Shown in pieces: positions 31,074-38,234 of a stretch of 39,356 nt of DNA. The stretch spans positions 1 through 39,356 of the forward strand of contig NZ_CALDGS010000151.1 in NCBI RefSeq assembly GCF_937941905.1, written 5' to 3'. The DNA is from an uncultured Mycolicibacterium sp. Lineage in GTDB: Bacteria; Actinomycetota; Actinomycetes; Mycobacteriales; Mycobacteriaceae. The notes below the pieces were generated by a model. The model was given only the letters and a program-made list of their open reading frames with translations, searched no databases and was not told the DNA's origin. The first letter of the stretch is position 1. Each line of letters begins with the position of its first letter. Both the position numbers and the translations under genes were made by a program.

Positions 31074-31079
31074 ACCGTA
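31074..31079 (-). promoter_or_regulatory. Predicted -10 box of the ATP-grasp operon
   Basis: TACGGT on the minus strand followed by six bases and GTG, giving a leaderless transcript. It lies in the short gap after the HxlR regulator gene, so read-through from that gene is also possible. Confidence 0.55.
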
Positions 31080-31088
31080 CGCAGTCGG

Positions 31089-31583
31089 TCAGTCCGCGGC
31101 GCCGCCCGCCACCCGGGCCGCGGTGCGGGTCAGCCGCACCCGCAGTTCCTCGGGCGGCACCGGATGTCCTTCGGCGCAACGCATCTCGACTGCGGCCGGG
31201 GCGCCGCAGCCGGCGTGCTCCAGTTCCAGCGGGGCGCTGTCGGGCAGGTGGCGCCGACCCCACTCGAACAGCGCCCAGACCACCGGCATGAAGTCCAGCC
31301 CGGCCGGGGTGAGCACGTACTCCTCGCGCACCCGCTGGCCCGGTTCGCGGTAGGGCCGGCGGGTCAGCAGGCCGGCGTCGACGAGCTCGGCCAGCCGGGC
31401 GGCCGCGGCGGCCTTGGTGATGCCCACCCGGCGCCAGAAGTCCTCGAAGCGGGTGGTGCCGTAGTAGGCCTCGCGCATCAGCAGCATCGCGGACTTGGTG
31501 CCCAGCAGGCTCATCGTCCGCTCGATCGGGCACACGCCCACCGCCGACCAGCTGTCCCGGTCGGCCAGTCGGCCCTGCAGCAT
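31089..31583 (-). CDS. HxlR-family winged-helix transcriptional regulator
   Basis: A 164-residue regulator. The winged helix occupies about residues 15-105 (CPIERTMSLLGTKSAMLLMREAYYGTTRFEDFWRR, split by turns, then ITKAAAAARLAELVDAGLL and the wing RVREEYVLTP). Cys18 lies at the N-terminal position used for redox or electrophile sensing in YodB/HypR-type members. A C-terminal Cys cluster (HAGCGAPAAVEMRCAEGH) may bind zinc. The ATG at 31583 gives the family-typical start MLQGRLADRD; GTG 31589 is an alternative. An inverted repeat over the predicted promoter suggests autoregulation. It is transcribed toward the ATP-grasp operon and could control it. Confidence 0.9.
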   Translation of the reverse strand: MLQGRLADRDSWSAVGVCPIERTMSLLGTKSAMLLMREAYYGTTRFEDFWRRVGITKAAAAARLAELVDAGLLTRRPYREPGQRVREEYVLTPAGLDFMPVVWALFEWGRRHLPDSAPLELEHAGCGAPAAVEMRCAEGHPVPPEELRVRLTRTAARVAGGAAD

Positions 31584-31620
31584 CTCCACGCCGAACCCGC
31601 CTCGCTTCCGGTCCGTCTCC

Positions 31621-31648
31621 TTCTGGGTACATCCGAGCGTACCCAGAA
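31621..31648. promoter_or_regulatory. Probable HxlR operator overlapping its promoter
   Basis: Perfect 10-base arms TTCTGGGTAC and GTACCCAGAA are separated by eight bases. A minus-strand -10 box TACGCT (31636-31641) lies within it, so binding would block the regulator's own transcription. The dyad sits 38 bases upstream of the start codon and 9 bases from the aspS stop. Confidence 0.7.
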
Positions 31649-31657
31649 TCGGGCCGG

Positions 31658-33433
31658 TCAGCCGCGCTCGCGCTCCTTGGGCTTGGCGTCGATGCCCGAC
31701 TCCCTGCGCTGCTCCGGAGTGATCGGCGCGGGCGCGTCGGTGAGCGGGTCGATGCCGCCGCCGGTCTTCGGGAAGGCGATCACCTCGCGGATCGAGTCGT
31801 AGCCGGCCAGCAGCGCGGTGATGCGGTCCCAGCCGAACGCGATGCCGCCGTGCGGCGGGGCGCCGAAGGTGAACGCGTCGAGCAGGAAGCCGAACTTCTC
31901 CTGCGCCTCCTGCGGGCCGATGCCCATCACGTTGAACACCCGCTCCTGGATGTCGCGGCGATGGATACGGATCGAGCCGCCGCCGATCTCGTTGCCGTTG
32001 CAGACGATGTCGTAGGCGTCGGCCAGCACCGCACCCGGGTCGGTCTCGATCCGGTCGACGTGTTCGGCCTTCGGCGCGGTGAACGCGTGGTGCACCGCGG
32101 TCCAGGCGCCGTGGCCGACCGCCACATCGCCGGCGGCGGCGGCCTCGTCGGCCGGCTCGAACAGCGGCGGGTCCACCACCCAGGTGAACGCCCAGGCGTT
32201 CGGGTCGATCAGGTCGAGCCGCCTGGCGATCTCCACCCGGGCCGCGCCCAGCAGCGCCCGCGAGGACTTCGGGGTGCCCGCCGAGAAGAAGATGCAGTCG
32301 CCCGGCTCGGCGCCGACATGGGCGGCCAGGCCGGCCCGCTCGGCCTCGGACAGGTTCTTGGCCACCGGGCCGCCCAGCGTGCCGTCCTCGCCGACCAGCA
32401 CGTAGGCCAGACCCTTGTGGCCGCGCTGCTTGGCCCACTCCTGCCAGCCGTCGAGGGTGCGCCGCGGCTGCGAGGCGCCGCCGGGCATCACCACCGCGCC
32501 CACGTAGGGCGCCTGGAACACCCGGAACGGGGTGTCGGAGAAGTACTCGGTGCACTCGACGAGCTCGAGGCCGAACCGCAGGTCGGGCTTGTCGGTGCCG
32601 AACCGGCGCATCGCCTCGGCGTAACTGATCCGCGGCAGCGGCAGCGGCACCTCGTAGCCGATCAGCCGCCACAGCGCGGCGATGATCTCCTCGGCGACGG
32701 CGATGACGTCCTCGGCGTCGACGAAGCTCATCTCCATGTCGAGCTGGGTGAACTCGGGCTGGCGGTCGGCGCGGAAGTCCTCGTCGCGGTAGCACCGGGC
32801 GATCTGGTAGTAGCGCTCCATGCCGGCCACCATGAGCAGCTGCTTGAACAGCTGCGGGCTCTGCGGCAGCGCGTAGAAGCAGCCGGGCTGCAGCCGGGCG
32901 GGCACCAGGAAGTCGCGGGCCCCCTCCGGGGTGGACCGGGTCAGCGTCGGGGTCTCGATCTCGACGAAGTCGTGCCGGGCCAGCACCTCGCGGGCCGCGG
33001 CGTTGGCCTTCGAGCGCAGCCGCAGCGCGTTGCCCGGGCCCTCGCGGCGCAGGTCGAGGTAGCGGTACTTGAGCCGGGCCTCCTCGCCGGCCTCCTCGTC
33101 GAGCTGGAACGGCAGCGGCGCGGACTCGTTGAGCACCCGCAGCGCGGTGGCGTTCACCTCGATCCCGCCGGTGGGGATGTCCGGGTTCTCGTTGCCGGCG
33201 GGGCGGATCTCCACCACGCCGTCGACCGCCACGCACCACTCGGCGCGCAGCCGGTGGGCGGCCTCGAGGACCTCGCCCTCGCGGAACACCACCTGCACGA
33301 CACCGGAGGCGTCGCGCAGGTCGATGAAGATGACGCCGCCGTGGTCACGGCGCCGCGCCACCCAACCCGCCAACGTCACCTGCTGACCGGCGTCGGCGGG
33401 CCGCAATGAACCGGCGGCATGACTGCGCAGCAC
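31658..33433 (-). CDS. aspS: Aspartyl-tRNA synthetase (possibly non-discriminating)
   Basis: Charges tRNA-Asp; mycobacterial enzymes of this type can also charge tRNA-Asn for the GatCAB route. It is 591 residues from the GTG at 33433 (LRSHAAGSLR), with AGGAG six bases upstream. The N-terminal OB-fold anticodon domain includes VTLAGWVARRRDHGGVIFID. Class II motif 2 is RCYRDEDFRADRQPEFTQLD, the bacterial GAD insert lies in the middle, and motif 3 is GIAFGWDRITALLAG. The sequence is close to the M. tuberculosis enzyme. The C-terminus ends basic (GIDAKPKERERG). Secure. Confidence 0.97.
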   Translation of the reverse strand: MLRSHAAGSLRPADAGQQVTLAGWVARRRDHGGVIFIDLRDASGVVQVVFREGEVLEAAHRLRAEWCVAVDGVVEIRPAGNENPDIPTGGIEVNATALRVLNESAPLPFQLDEEAGEEARLKYRYLDLRREGPGNALRLRSKANAAAREVLARHDFVEIETPTLTRSTPEGARDFLVPARLQPGCFYALPQSPQLFKQLLMVAGMERYYQIARCYRDEDFRADRQPEFTQLDMEMSFVDAEDVIAVAEEIIAALWRLIGYEVPLPLPRISYAEAMRRFGTDKPDLRFGLELVECTEYFSDTPFRVFQAPYVGAVVMPGGASQPRRTLDGWQEWAKQRGHKGLAYVLVGEDGTLGGPVAKNLSEAERAGLAAHVGAEPGDCIFFSAGTPKSSRALLGAARVEIARRLDLIDPNAWAFTWVVDPPLFEPADEAAAAGDVAVGHGAWTAVHHAFTAPKAEHVDRIETDPGAVLADAYDIVCNGNEIGGGSIRIHRRDIQERVFNVMGIGPQEAQEKFGFLLDAFTFGAPPHGGIAFGWDRITALLAGYDSIREVIAFPKTGGGIDPLTDAPAPITPEQRRESGIDAKPKERERG

Positions 33434-33472
33434 GAAAACTCCTGGGGAAAGTGGCCGGACAGGGACTGCCAC

Positions 33473-33478
33473 AGTCTA
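33473..33478 (-). promoter_or_regulatory. Predicted -10 box of aspS
   Basis: TAGACT on the minus strand, 39 bases upstream of the aspS GTG, leaving a leader with the AGGAG ribosome-binding site. Confidence 0.4.
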
Positions 33479-33540
33479 GAGGCAGGCCGGGTGCGGCCGG
33501 TTCGTGGCGGTGGCAGCCGGTCGCGTGGGAGGCTTCTGCC

Positions 33541-34431
33541 ATGACCTTCAACGAGGGCATCCGCATCGACACCAGCACCGCCTCCAGCAGCGGCGGTCGC
33601 GGGCCCGGGGGCAGGATCGCCATCGGGGGCGGGCTCGGCGGCCTGCTGGTGGTCGTGGTGGCGCTGCTGTTCGGGGTGGACCCCGGCACCGTGCTGCCCG
33701 AACAGCAGCAGCTCGGCACCGAGGGCGTCGACGCGGAGGGCTTCGACCTGTCGCAGTGCCGCACCGGCGCCGACGCCAACCGGCTGGCCGAGTGCCGGGT
33801 GGTGGCCACCGGCAACTCGCTGGACGCGGTGTGGTCGCAACTGCTGCCCGGCTACACCCGGCCGCACATCCGGCTGTTCACCGGCTCGGTGCAGACCGGC
33901 TGCGGCGCGGCCACCAGCGACGTCGGCCCGTTCTACTGCCCGGCCGACGAGACCGCCTACTTCGACACCGGTTTCTTCGACCTGCTGCGCGACCGGTTCG
34001 GCTCCTCCGGCGGCCCGCTGGCCCAGGAGTACGTGGTGGCCCACGAGTTCGGCCACCACGTGCAGAACCTGCAGGGCACGCTGGCCCGGGCGCACGGTCC
34101 GGGCGCGCAGGGCGCGTCCGGCGCCGGGGTGCGCACCGAGCTGCAGGCCGACTGCTACGCGGGGGTGTGGGCGCACTGGGCGGCGACCACCGACGATCCG
34201 GCGACCGGACAGCCGTATCTGCAGCCGCTGAGCGACGCCGACATCGCCGACGCGCTCTCGGCGGCAGCGGCCGTCGGCGACGACCGCATCCAGCGGGCGG
34301 CCACCGGCCGGGTCAACCCGGAATCGTGGACCCACGGCTCGTCGCGGCAGCGGCAGCACTGGTTCACCGTCGGGTATCGGACGGGCGATCCCGCCCGGTG
34401 CGATACGTTCGCCACCCGTGACCTCGGTTAG
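33541..34431 (+). CDS. Neutral zinc metallopeptidase, YpfJ/KPN_02809 family (Rv2575-like)
   Basis: A 296-residue membrane-anchored protein. A Gly/Ser-rich N-terminus (about 1-24) precedes one membrane helix (about 25-45), and an extracytoplasmic domain follows. The zinc motif is HEFGHH starting at His168 (VVAHEFGHHVQNLQG), followed by the third-ligand region RTELQADCYAGVWAHW. Several Cys pairs suggest disulfides outside the membrane. The family is predicted to be proteolytic, though evidence is limited. GGGAGG lies nine bases before the ATG. It is divergent from aspS, and the last 14 bases overlap the next gene. Confidence 0.92.
   Translation: MTFNEGIRIDTSTASSSGGRGPGGRIAIGGGLGGLLVVVVALLFGVDPGTVLPEQQQLGTEGVDAEGFDLSQCRTGADANRLAECRVVATGNSLDAVWSQLLPGYTRPHIRLFTGSVQTGCGAATSDVGPFYCPADETAYFDTGFFDLLRDRFGSSGGPLAQEYVVAHEFGHHVQNLQGTLARAHGPGAQGASGAGVRTELQADCYAGVWAHWAATTDDPATGQPYLQPLSDADIADALSAAAAVGDDRIQRAATGRVNPESWTHGSSRQRQHWFTVGYRTGDPARCDTFATRDLG
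34404..34409 (+). promoter_or_regulatory. Predicted -10 box inside the preceding gene
   Basis: TACGTT within the last codons of the metallopeptidase gene, eight bases before the GTG at 34418. It could give the DUF885 gene its own near-leaderless message. Confidence 0.35.
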
Positions 34432-36055
34432 GCAACCCACGGCGGTCGACGCGGCCGCCGAACGCTACCTCGACACCTACGCCGCGCTGGATCCGTGCGC
34501 GGCCACGGAGTTGGGGATCACCGGCCACGACGAGGACATCACCGACTACTCCCCCGACGCGGTGGCCGCCCGCGCCGAGGCGGCGCGGGCCACGCTGCGC
34601 GAACTGGACGGGCTGACCCCGGCCGACGACGTCGACGTGGTGACCCTGGCCGCGCTGCGCGAGCGGCTCGGGATCGCCGTCGAACTGCACGAGGCCGGTC
34701 TGGACCTCGGCGAGCTCAACGTCATCGCCTCGCCGCTGCAGACGATGCGCGACGTGTTCGACCTGATGCCCACCGACACCGACGAGGACTGGGCCCGGAT
34801 CGGCACCCGGCTGTCGCGGATCCCGGAGCGGGCCGAGTCCTACGCCGCCGCGCTGCGTGCCCGGGTGGCGGCCGGCCGGCCGCCGGCGATCCGGCAGGTG
34901 CGGCGCGGAATCGAGCAGGCCGAGCAGTTTCGGCGGCTGTTCGTCGACCTGGCCGACCGCGCCACCGTCACCGACCCGGGCCTGCACGACGAACTCCGGC
35001 GGCACGCGGCCGGTGCCGCCGAGGCCTACGGCCGGCTGGCCGGGGTGCTGCGCGACGAGATCGGCCCGCACGCGCGGCCCCGGGACGCCTTCGGCCGGGA
35101 CGCCTACCGGCTGCTGTCGCGGGCCTTCCTGGGCGCGGTGGTCGACCTCGACGAGACCTACCAGTGGGGCCTGGACCAGCTGAACGAGATCGTCGCCGAA
35201 CAGGAGTCGATCGCCGAGCGGCTGTACCCGGGCTGCGGGGTGGCCGAGGCGCTCGAGCGGCTCGACCGCGACGAGCACTACCTGATCCACGGCACCGAGG
35301 CGCTGCAGCGCTGGATGCAGGAGCTGTCCGACCGGGCGGTGGCCGCCCTGGCCGGCAGCCACTTCGACATCGCCGAGCCGCTGCGCCGGCTGGAGTGCCG
35401 GATCGCGCCGACCCACACCGGCGGCATCTACTACACCGGCCCGTCGGAGGACCTGACCCGGCCGGGCCGGATGTGGTGGTCGGTGCCGCCCGGGGTGGAC
35501 ACCTTCCACACCTGGCGGGAGACCACCACGGTGTTCCACGAGGGCGTGCCGGGCCATCACCTGCAGATCGGCCGCGCAGTGGTGCTGGCCGACCGGCTCA
35601 ACCGGTGGCGGCGGCTGGGCTGCTGGGTGTCCGGGCACGGCGAGGGCTGGGCGCTGTACGCCGAGCGGCTGATGGCCGAGCTGGGCTGGCTGGAGGATCC
35701 GGGCGACCGGATGGGGATGCTCGACGCCCAGCGGTTCCGGGCGGCGCGGGTGGTCGTCGACATCGGGGTGCACTGCGAGCTGCCCCATCCCGACGGCGGG
35801 GTGTGGGACGCCGAGAAGGCCTGGGCGTTCCTGCGCGGCCACTGCGCCATGGACGAGGCCTCGCTGCGGTTCGAGCTGGACCGCTACCTGGGCTGGCCCG
35901 GGCAGGCACCGTCGTACGCGGTGGGTCAGCGGATCTGGCAGCAGCTGCGCGACGAGGCGCTGGGCCACGGCTGCACGCTGCGCGAGTTCCACAGCGAGGC
36001 TTTGGATCTGGGCGGGCTGCCGCTGGACGTGCTGCGGGCGGCGCTGAGCGACTAG
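34418..36055 (+). CDS. DUF885 family putative metallopeptidase
   Basis: A 545-residue, largely helical protein of the DUF885 family, distantly related to M32 carboxypeptidases. The zinc-binding motif is HEGVPGHH (His374, Glu375, His380/His381). The downstream Glu409 in SGHGEGWALYAERLM completes the usual pattern. No signal peptide is visible. It begins with GTG and overlaps the end of the YpfJ-type gene, so two unrelated metallopeptidase genes lie in tandem. It ends two bases into a -10-like box used by the next gene. Substrate is unknown. Confidence 0.92.
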   Translation: MTSVRQPTAVDAAAERYLDTYAALDPCAATELGITGHDEDITDYSPDAVAARAEAARATLRELDGLTPADDVDVVTLAALRERLGIAVELHEAGLDLGELNVIASPLQTMRDVFDLMPTDTDEDWARIGTRLSRIPERAESYAAALRARVAAGRPPAIRQVRRGIEQAEQFRRLFVDLADRATVTDPGLHDELRRHAAGAAEAYGRLAGVLRDEIGPHARPRDAFGRDAYRLLSRAFLGAVVDLDETYQWGLDQLNEIVAEQESIAERLYPGCGVAEALERLDRDEHYLIHGTEALQRWMQELSDRAVAALAGSHFDIAEPLRRLECRIAPTHTGGIYYTGPSEDLTRPGRMWWSVPPGVDTFHTWRETTTVFHEGVPGHHLQIGRAVVLADRLNRWRRLGCWVSGHGEGWALYAERLMAELGWLEDPGDRMGMLDAQRFRAARVVVDIGVHCELPHPDGGVWDAEKAWAFLRGHCAMDEASLRFELDRYLGWPGQAPSYAVGQRIWQQLRDEALGHGCTLREFHSEALDLGGLPLDVLRAALSD

Positions 36056-36058
36056 CCT
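36053..36058 (+). promoter_or_regulatory. Predicted -10 box overlapping the DUF885 stop codon
   Basis: TAGCCT: its TAG is the stop codon of the DUF885 gene. The ATG at 36065 follows after six bases, the leaderless spacing. Confidence 0.55.
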
Positions 36059-36064
36059 GCGGGT

Positions 36065-36745
36065 ATGGAGGCGGTGTCCGTCACCGAGCACCTGCGACTG
36101 CTGCGCATCCACGGCTGGCAGGTCTACCTGTGGTGCGACGGCGCCGAGGTGACCGTGATCGACACCGGCCGGCCCGGCTCCGGCTCGGCGATCCTGGCGC
36201 ACGCCGCCGAGCTGGGCACGGTGACCCGGATCGTGCTCACCCACGGCCACGTCGACCACGCCGGCGCGGCCGCCGAGCTGCACCGGGCCACCGGCGCGCC
36301 GGTGCTGGTGGGTGCCGGGGACGCCGACGTGGTGCGGGCCGGTGATCCCATGCCGCCGCCGGTGTTCGCCGACGGCGAGCGCGAACTGCACGAGCGGCTG
36401 GCCGCGGACCTGCCGGCCGCCGCCCCGGCGGCACCGGTGCACCGCGAGCTCGCCGACGGCGATGTGCTCGACTTCGGCGGCGGCGCACGGGTGCTGGCGG
36501 TGCCCGGCCACACCGACGGCAGCATCGCCCTGCACCTGCCCGAATACGGGGTGCTGTTCACCGGCGACACCGTCGCGAACGTGGGCGAGCCGGCGCCGGG
36601 GGTGTTCAACCGGGACCGCGCCCGGATGCTGGCCGGGCTGGACCGGCTGGCCCGGCTCGACGTCGAGACGGTGTGCTTCGGCCACGGCGACCCGATCGCC
36701 ACCGGCGGCGGGGACCGGCTGCGCGCGATTCAGCGCCAGACCTGA
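36065..36745 (+). CDS. Metallo-beta-lactamase-fold hydrolase
   Basis: A 226-residue protein of the MBL fold. The metal-binding motif is THGHVDHAG (His60, His62, Asp64, His65). Further ligands are His in VPGHTDGSIALH, Asp in LFTGDTVANVG and His in CFGHGDPI. The pattern matches small-molecule or glyoxalase II-like hydrolases rather than RNases. No signal peptide is visible, so it is cytoplasmic. The start is set by a TAGCCT box six bases upstream. Its last 16 bases overlap the convergent YigZ-type gene, and no terminator is visible there. Confidence 0.9.
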   Translation: MEAVSVTEHLRLLRIHGWQVYLWCDGAEVTVIDTGRPGSGSAILAHAAELGTVTRIVLTHGHVDHAGAAAELHRATGAPVLVGAGDADVVRAGDPMPPPVFADGERELHERLAADLPAAAPAAPVHRELADGDVLDFGGGARVLAVPGHTDGSIALHLPEYGVLFTGDTVANVGEPAPGVFNRDRARMLAGLDRLARLDVETVCFGHGDPIATGGGDRLRAIQRQT

Positions 36746-37347
36746 CCGGCGGCCACCAGCCGTCCCGCCCCCGCGGTGAGATCGGCCACCGCGCAACGGA
36801 GTCGGTCGCCGTCGGCGCAAACCACGGTGAGGGTGGCGCGGGCGCCGTAGACCACCCCGGCGACCTCGAACCCCCGGCCGCGCAGTTCGGCCTCCAGCCG
36901 CCCGGCGTCGGCGTGGTCGGCGGTGAGTTCGTACCGCTCGCACCGCGACCGGGGCCGCAGCACGGCACCGTCGAGGGCCGCCTCCACCGCCCCGGCGTAG
37001 GCACGCACCAGCCCGCCGGTGCCCAGCTTCACCCCGCCGAAATGGCGGGACACCACGGCCGCCACATTGACCAGGTCGTGGCCGGCGAGCACGGCCAGGA
37101 TCGGCGCACCGGCGGTGCCGGCGGGCTCCCCGTCGTCGCTGTGCCGCTCGATCCGGTCGCCCTCGTCGTCGCCGATGCGGTAGGCGTGGCAGTGGTGGCC
37201 GGCGCCCTTCTCGAGGCGGCGGGCGGCCGCGACGAGCGCGGCGGCGTCGTCCTCGGACTCCGCCCGCCGCAGCCGGGCGACGAACCGTGACCGCTTGATC
37301 AGCACCTCGGCGGTGAGCGTGGTGTCCGGATCGAGCGTGAACGGCAC
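36730..37347 (-). CDS. YigZ / IMPACT family protein
   Basis: A 205-residue protein with the N-terminal UPF0029/IMPACT domain. Signature segments are AGHHCHAYRIGD, RHSDDGEPAGTAGAPIL and VVSRHFGGVKLGTGGLVRAY. The C-terminal domain (about 130-205) resembles the ferredoxin-like DUF1949 fold. The eukaryotic IMPACT relative regulates GCN2; the bacterial role is unknown, possibly linked to ribosomes or RNA. The GTG at 37347 (PFTLDPDTTLTAEV) lies eight bases from a TAGGAT box. A much longer frame extends upstream but runs through the thioesterase gene and is not used. Confidence 0.92.
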   Translation of the reverse strand: MPFTLDPDTTLTAEVLIKRSRFVARLRRAESEDDAAALVAAARRLEKGAGHHCHAYRIGDDEGDRIERHSDDGEPAGTAGAPILAVLAGHDLVNVAAVVSRHFGGVKLGTGGLVRAYAGAVEAALDGAVLRPRSRCERYELTADHADAGRLEAELRGRGFEVAGVVYGARATLTVVCADGDRLRCAVADLTAGAGRLVAAGQVWR

Positions 37348-37355
37348 GACCGGCG

Positions 37356-37361
37356 ATCCTA
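37356..37361 (-). promoter_or_regulatory. Predicted -10 box overlapping the thioesterase stop codon
   Basis: TAGGAT on the minus strand. Its TAG is the stop of the thioesterase gene, and the GTG of the YigZ-type gene follows eight bases later. Confidence 0.5.
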
Positions 37362-38234
37362 CAGCCGGGCCTGCTCCGTGATCGCGGCGTCGGTGCGGCG
37401 CAGCGGGCGGATCAGCGCGTCCTGGGTGAACGACGCGAGCAGTTCGCCGGCCTCGGTGTGGATCGTGCCGCGCACGTAGGACATGCCCGCGCCGACCTGG
37501 GTGCTCTCGTGGCTGTAGAGCAGCCAGCCGTCCCAGCGCACCGGCTCGTGGAAGCTCACCGAGATCGTCATCGGCGCGGTCGAGACGGTCAGGTGCGACT
37601 GCGCGGTCCCGATCCCCTCGTGTGCCCGCATCGTCGTCGAGATCCCCAGGTGGCCGGTGAAATACGCCAGCAGCGCCTTGGCCAGATCGGCGCGCTGCGG
37701 GATCGGGTCGTAGTGCAGCCAGGCGTGGATCTCCGGCGGGCCGACCTCGTCGGGGCTGTTCACGTCGACGATGTCGACCAGCCGCACCTGCCGGCCCTCC
37801 AGCGGCATGTCGCACACGTTGGCCTCGTCCGGCCCCTTGACCGGCGGCCGCGGCAACGCGTGCCGGATGACGTCCTCGCTCGGCACGTCGGCCAGCACCG
37901 TGACGGTCACGCAGCGCTTGCCGTTCTGCGCGGCGGTCACCACGGCGGTGGCCGTGGACCGGCCCTCGGCGATCACGTCGAGGGTGAACTCCAGCGGCGG
38001 GCCGACCAGCACCACCCGCGCGAAGACCGCGTAGGCCGAGCGGATCGACTTGTCCGGGAAGCGTTTCGCCGCTGCCACCAGCGCGGCCGAGAGCACCTGC
38101 GAGCCCTCCACCACCTGTCGTTCGTCGGTGCCGGCGATGCCCGACGGCGCGGTGAAGCGGTTCTCGCCGTCCGGGGTCACGTCGAACAGGTCGAGCAGCA
38201 TCCCGAGCGTCCAGCGCGTGGATTGTGTTGTCAT
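37359..38234 (-). CDS. Acyl-CoA thioesterase, double hot-dog (TesB-like)
   Basis: A 291-residue protein with two tandem hot-dog domains. The N-terminal one contains TPDGENRFTAPSG, VEGSQVLSAALVAA and RFPDKSIRSAYAVFARVV. The C-terminal one contains PEIHAWLHYDPI, LAYFTGHLGISTTMRAHEG, TISVSFHEPVRWDGWLLYSHES and YVRGTIHTEAGELLASFTQDALIR. This is the acyl-CoA thioesterase II pattern, with the Asp and the SFTQ-type Gln-Thr region present. It would hydrolyse acyl-CoAs to fatty acids. AAAGGA lies upstream of the ATG at 38234, which overlaps the oxidoreductase stop as ATGA. Chain-length preference is unknown. Confidence 0.9.
   Translation of the reverse strand: MTTQSTRWTLGMLLDLFDVTPDGENRFTAPSGIAGTDERQVVEGSQVLSAALVAAAKRFPDKSIRSAYAVFARVVLVGPPLEFTLDVIAEGRSTATAVVTAAQNGKRCVTVTVLADVPSEDVIRHALPRPPVKGPDEANVCDMPLEGRQVRLVDIVDVNSPDEVGPPEIHAWLHYDPIPQRADLAKALLAYFTGHLGISTTMRAHEGIGTAQSHLTVSTAPMTISVSFHEPVRWDGWLLYSHESTQVGAGMSYVRGTIHTEAGELLASFTQDALIRPLRRTDAAITEQARL

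Noticed and set aside
31089..33239. A single 716-codon frame joining the aspS region to the HxlR regulator
   Set aside because: The upstream part is an out-of-frame reading of aspS. The regulator starts at 31583 after its own promoter and operator.
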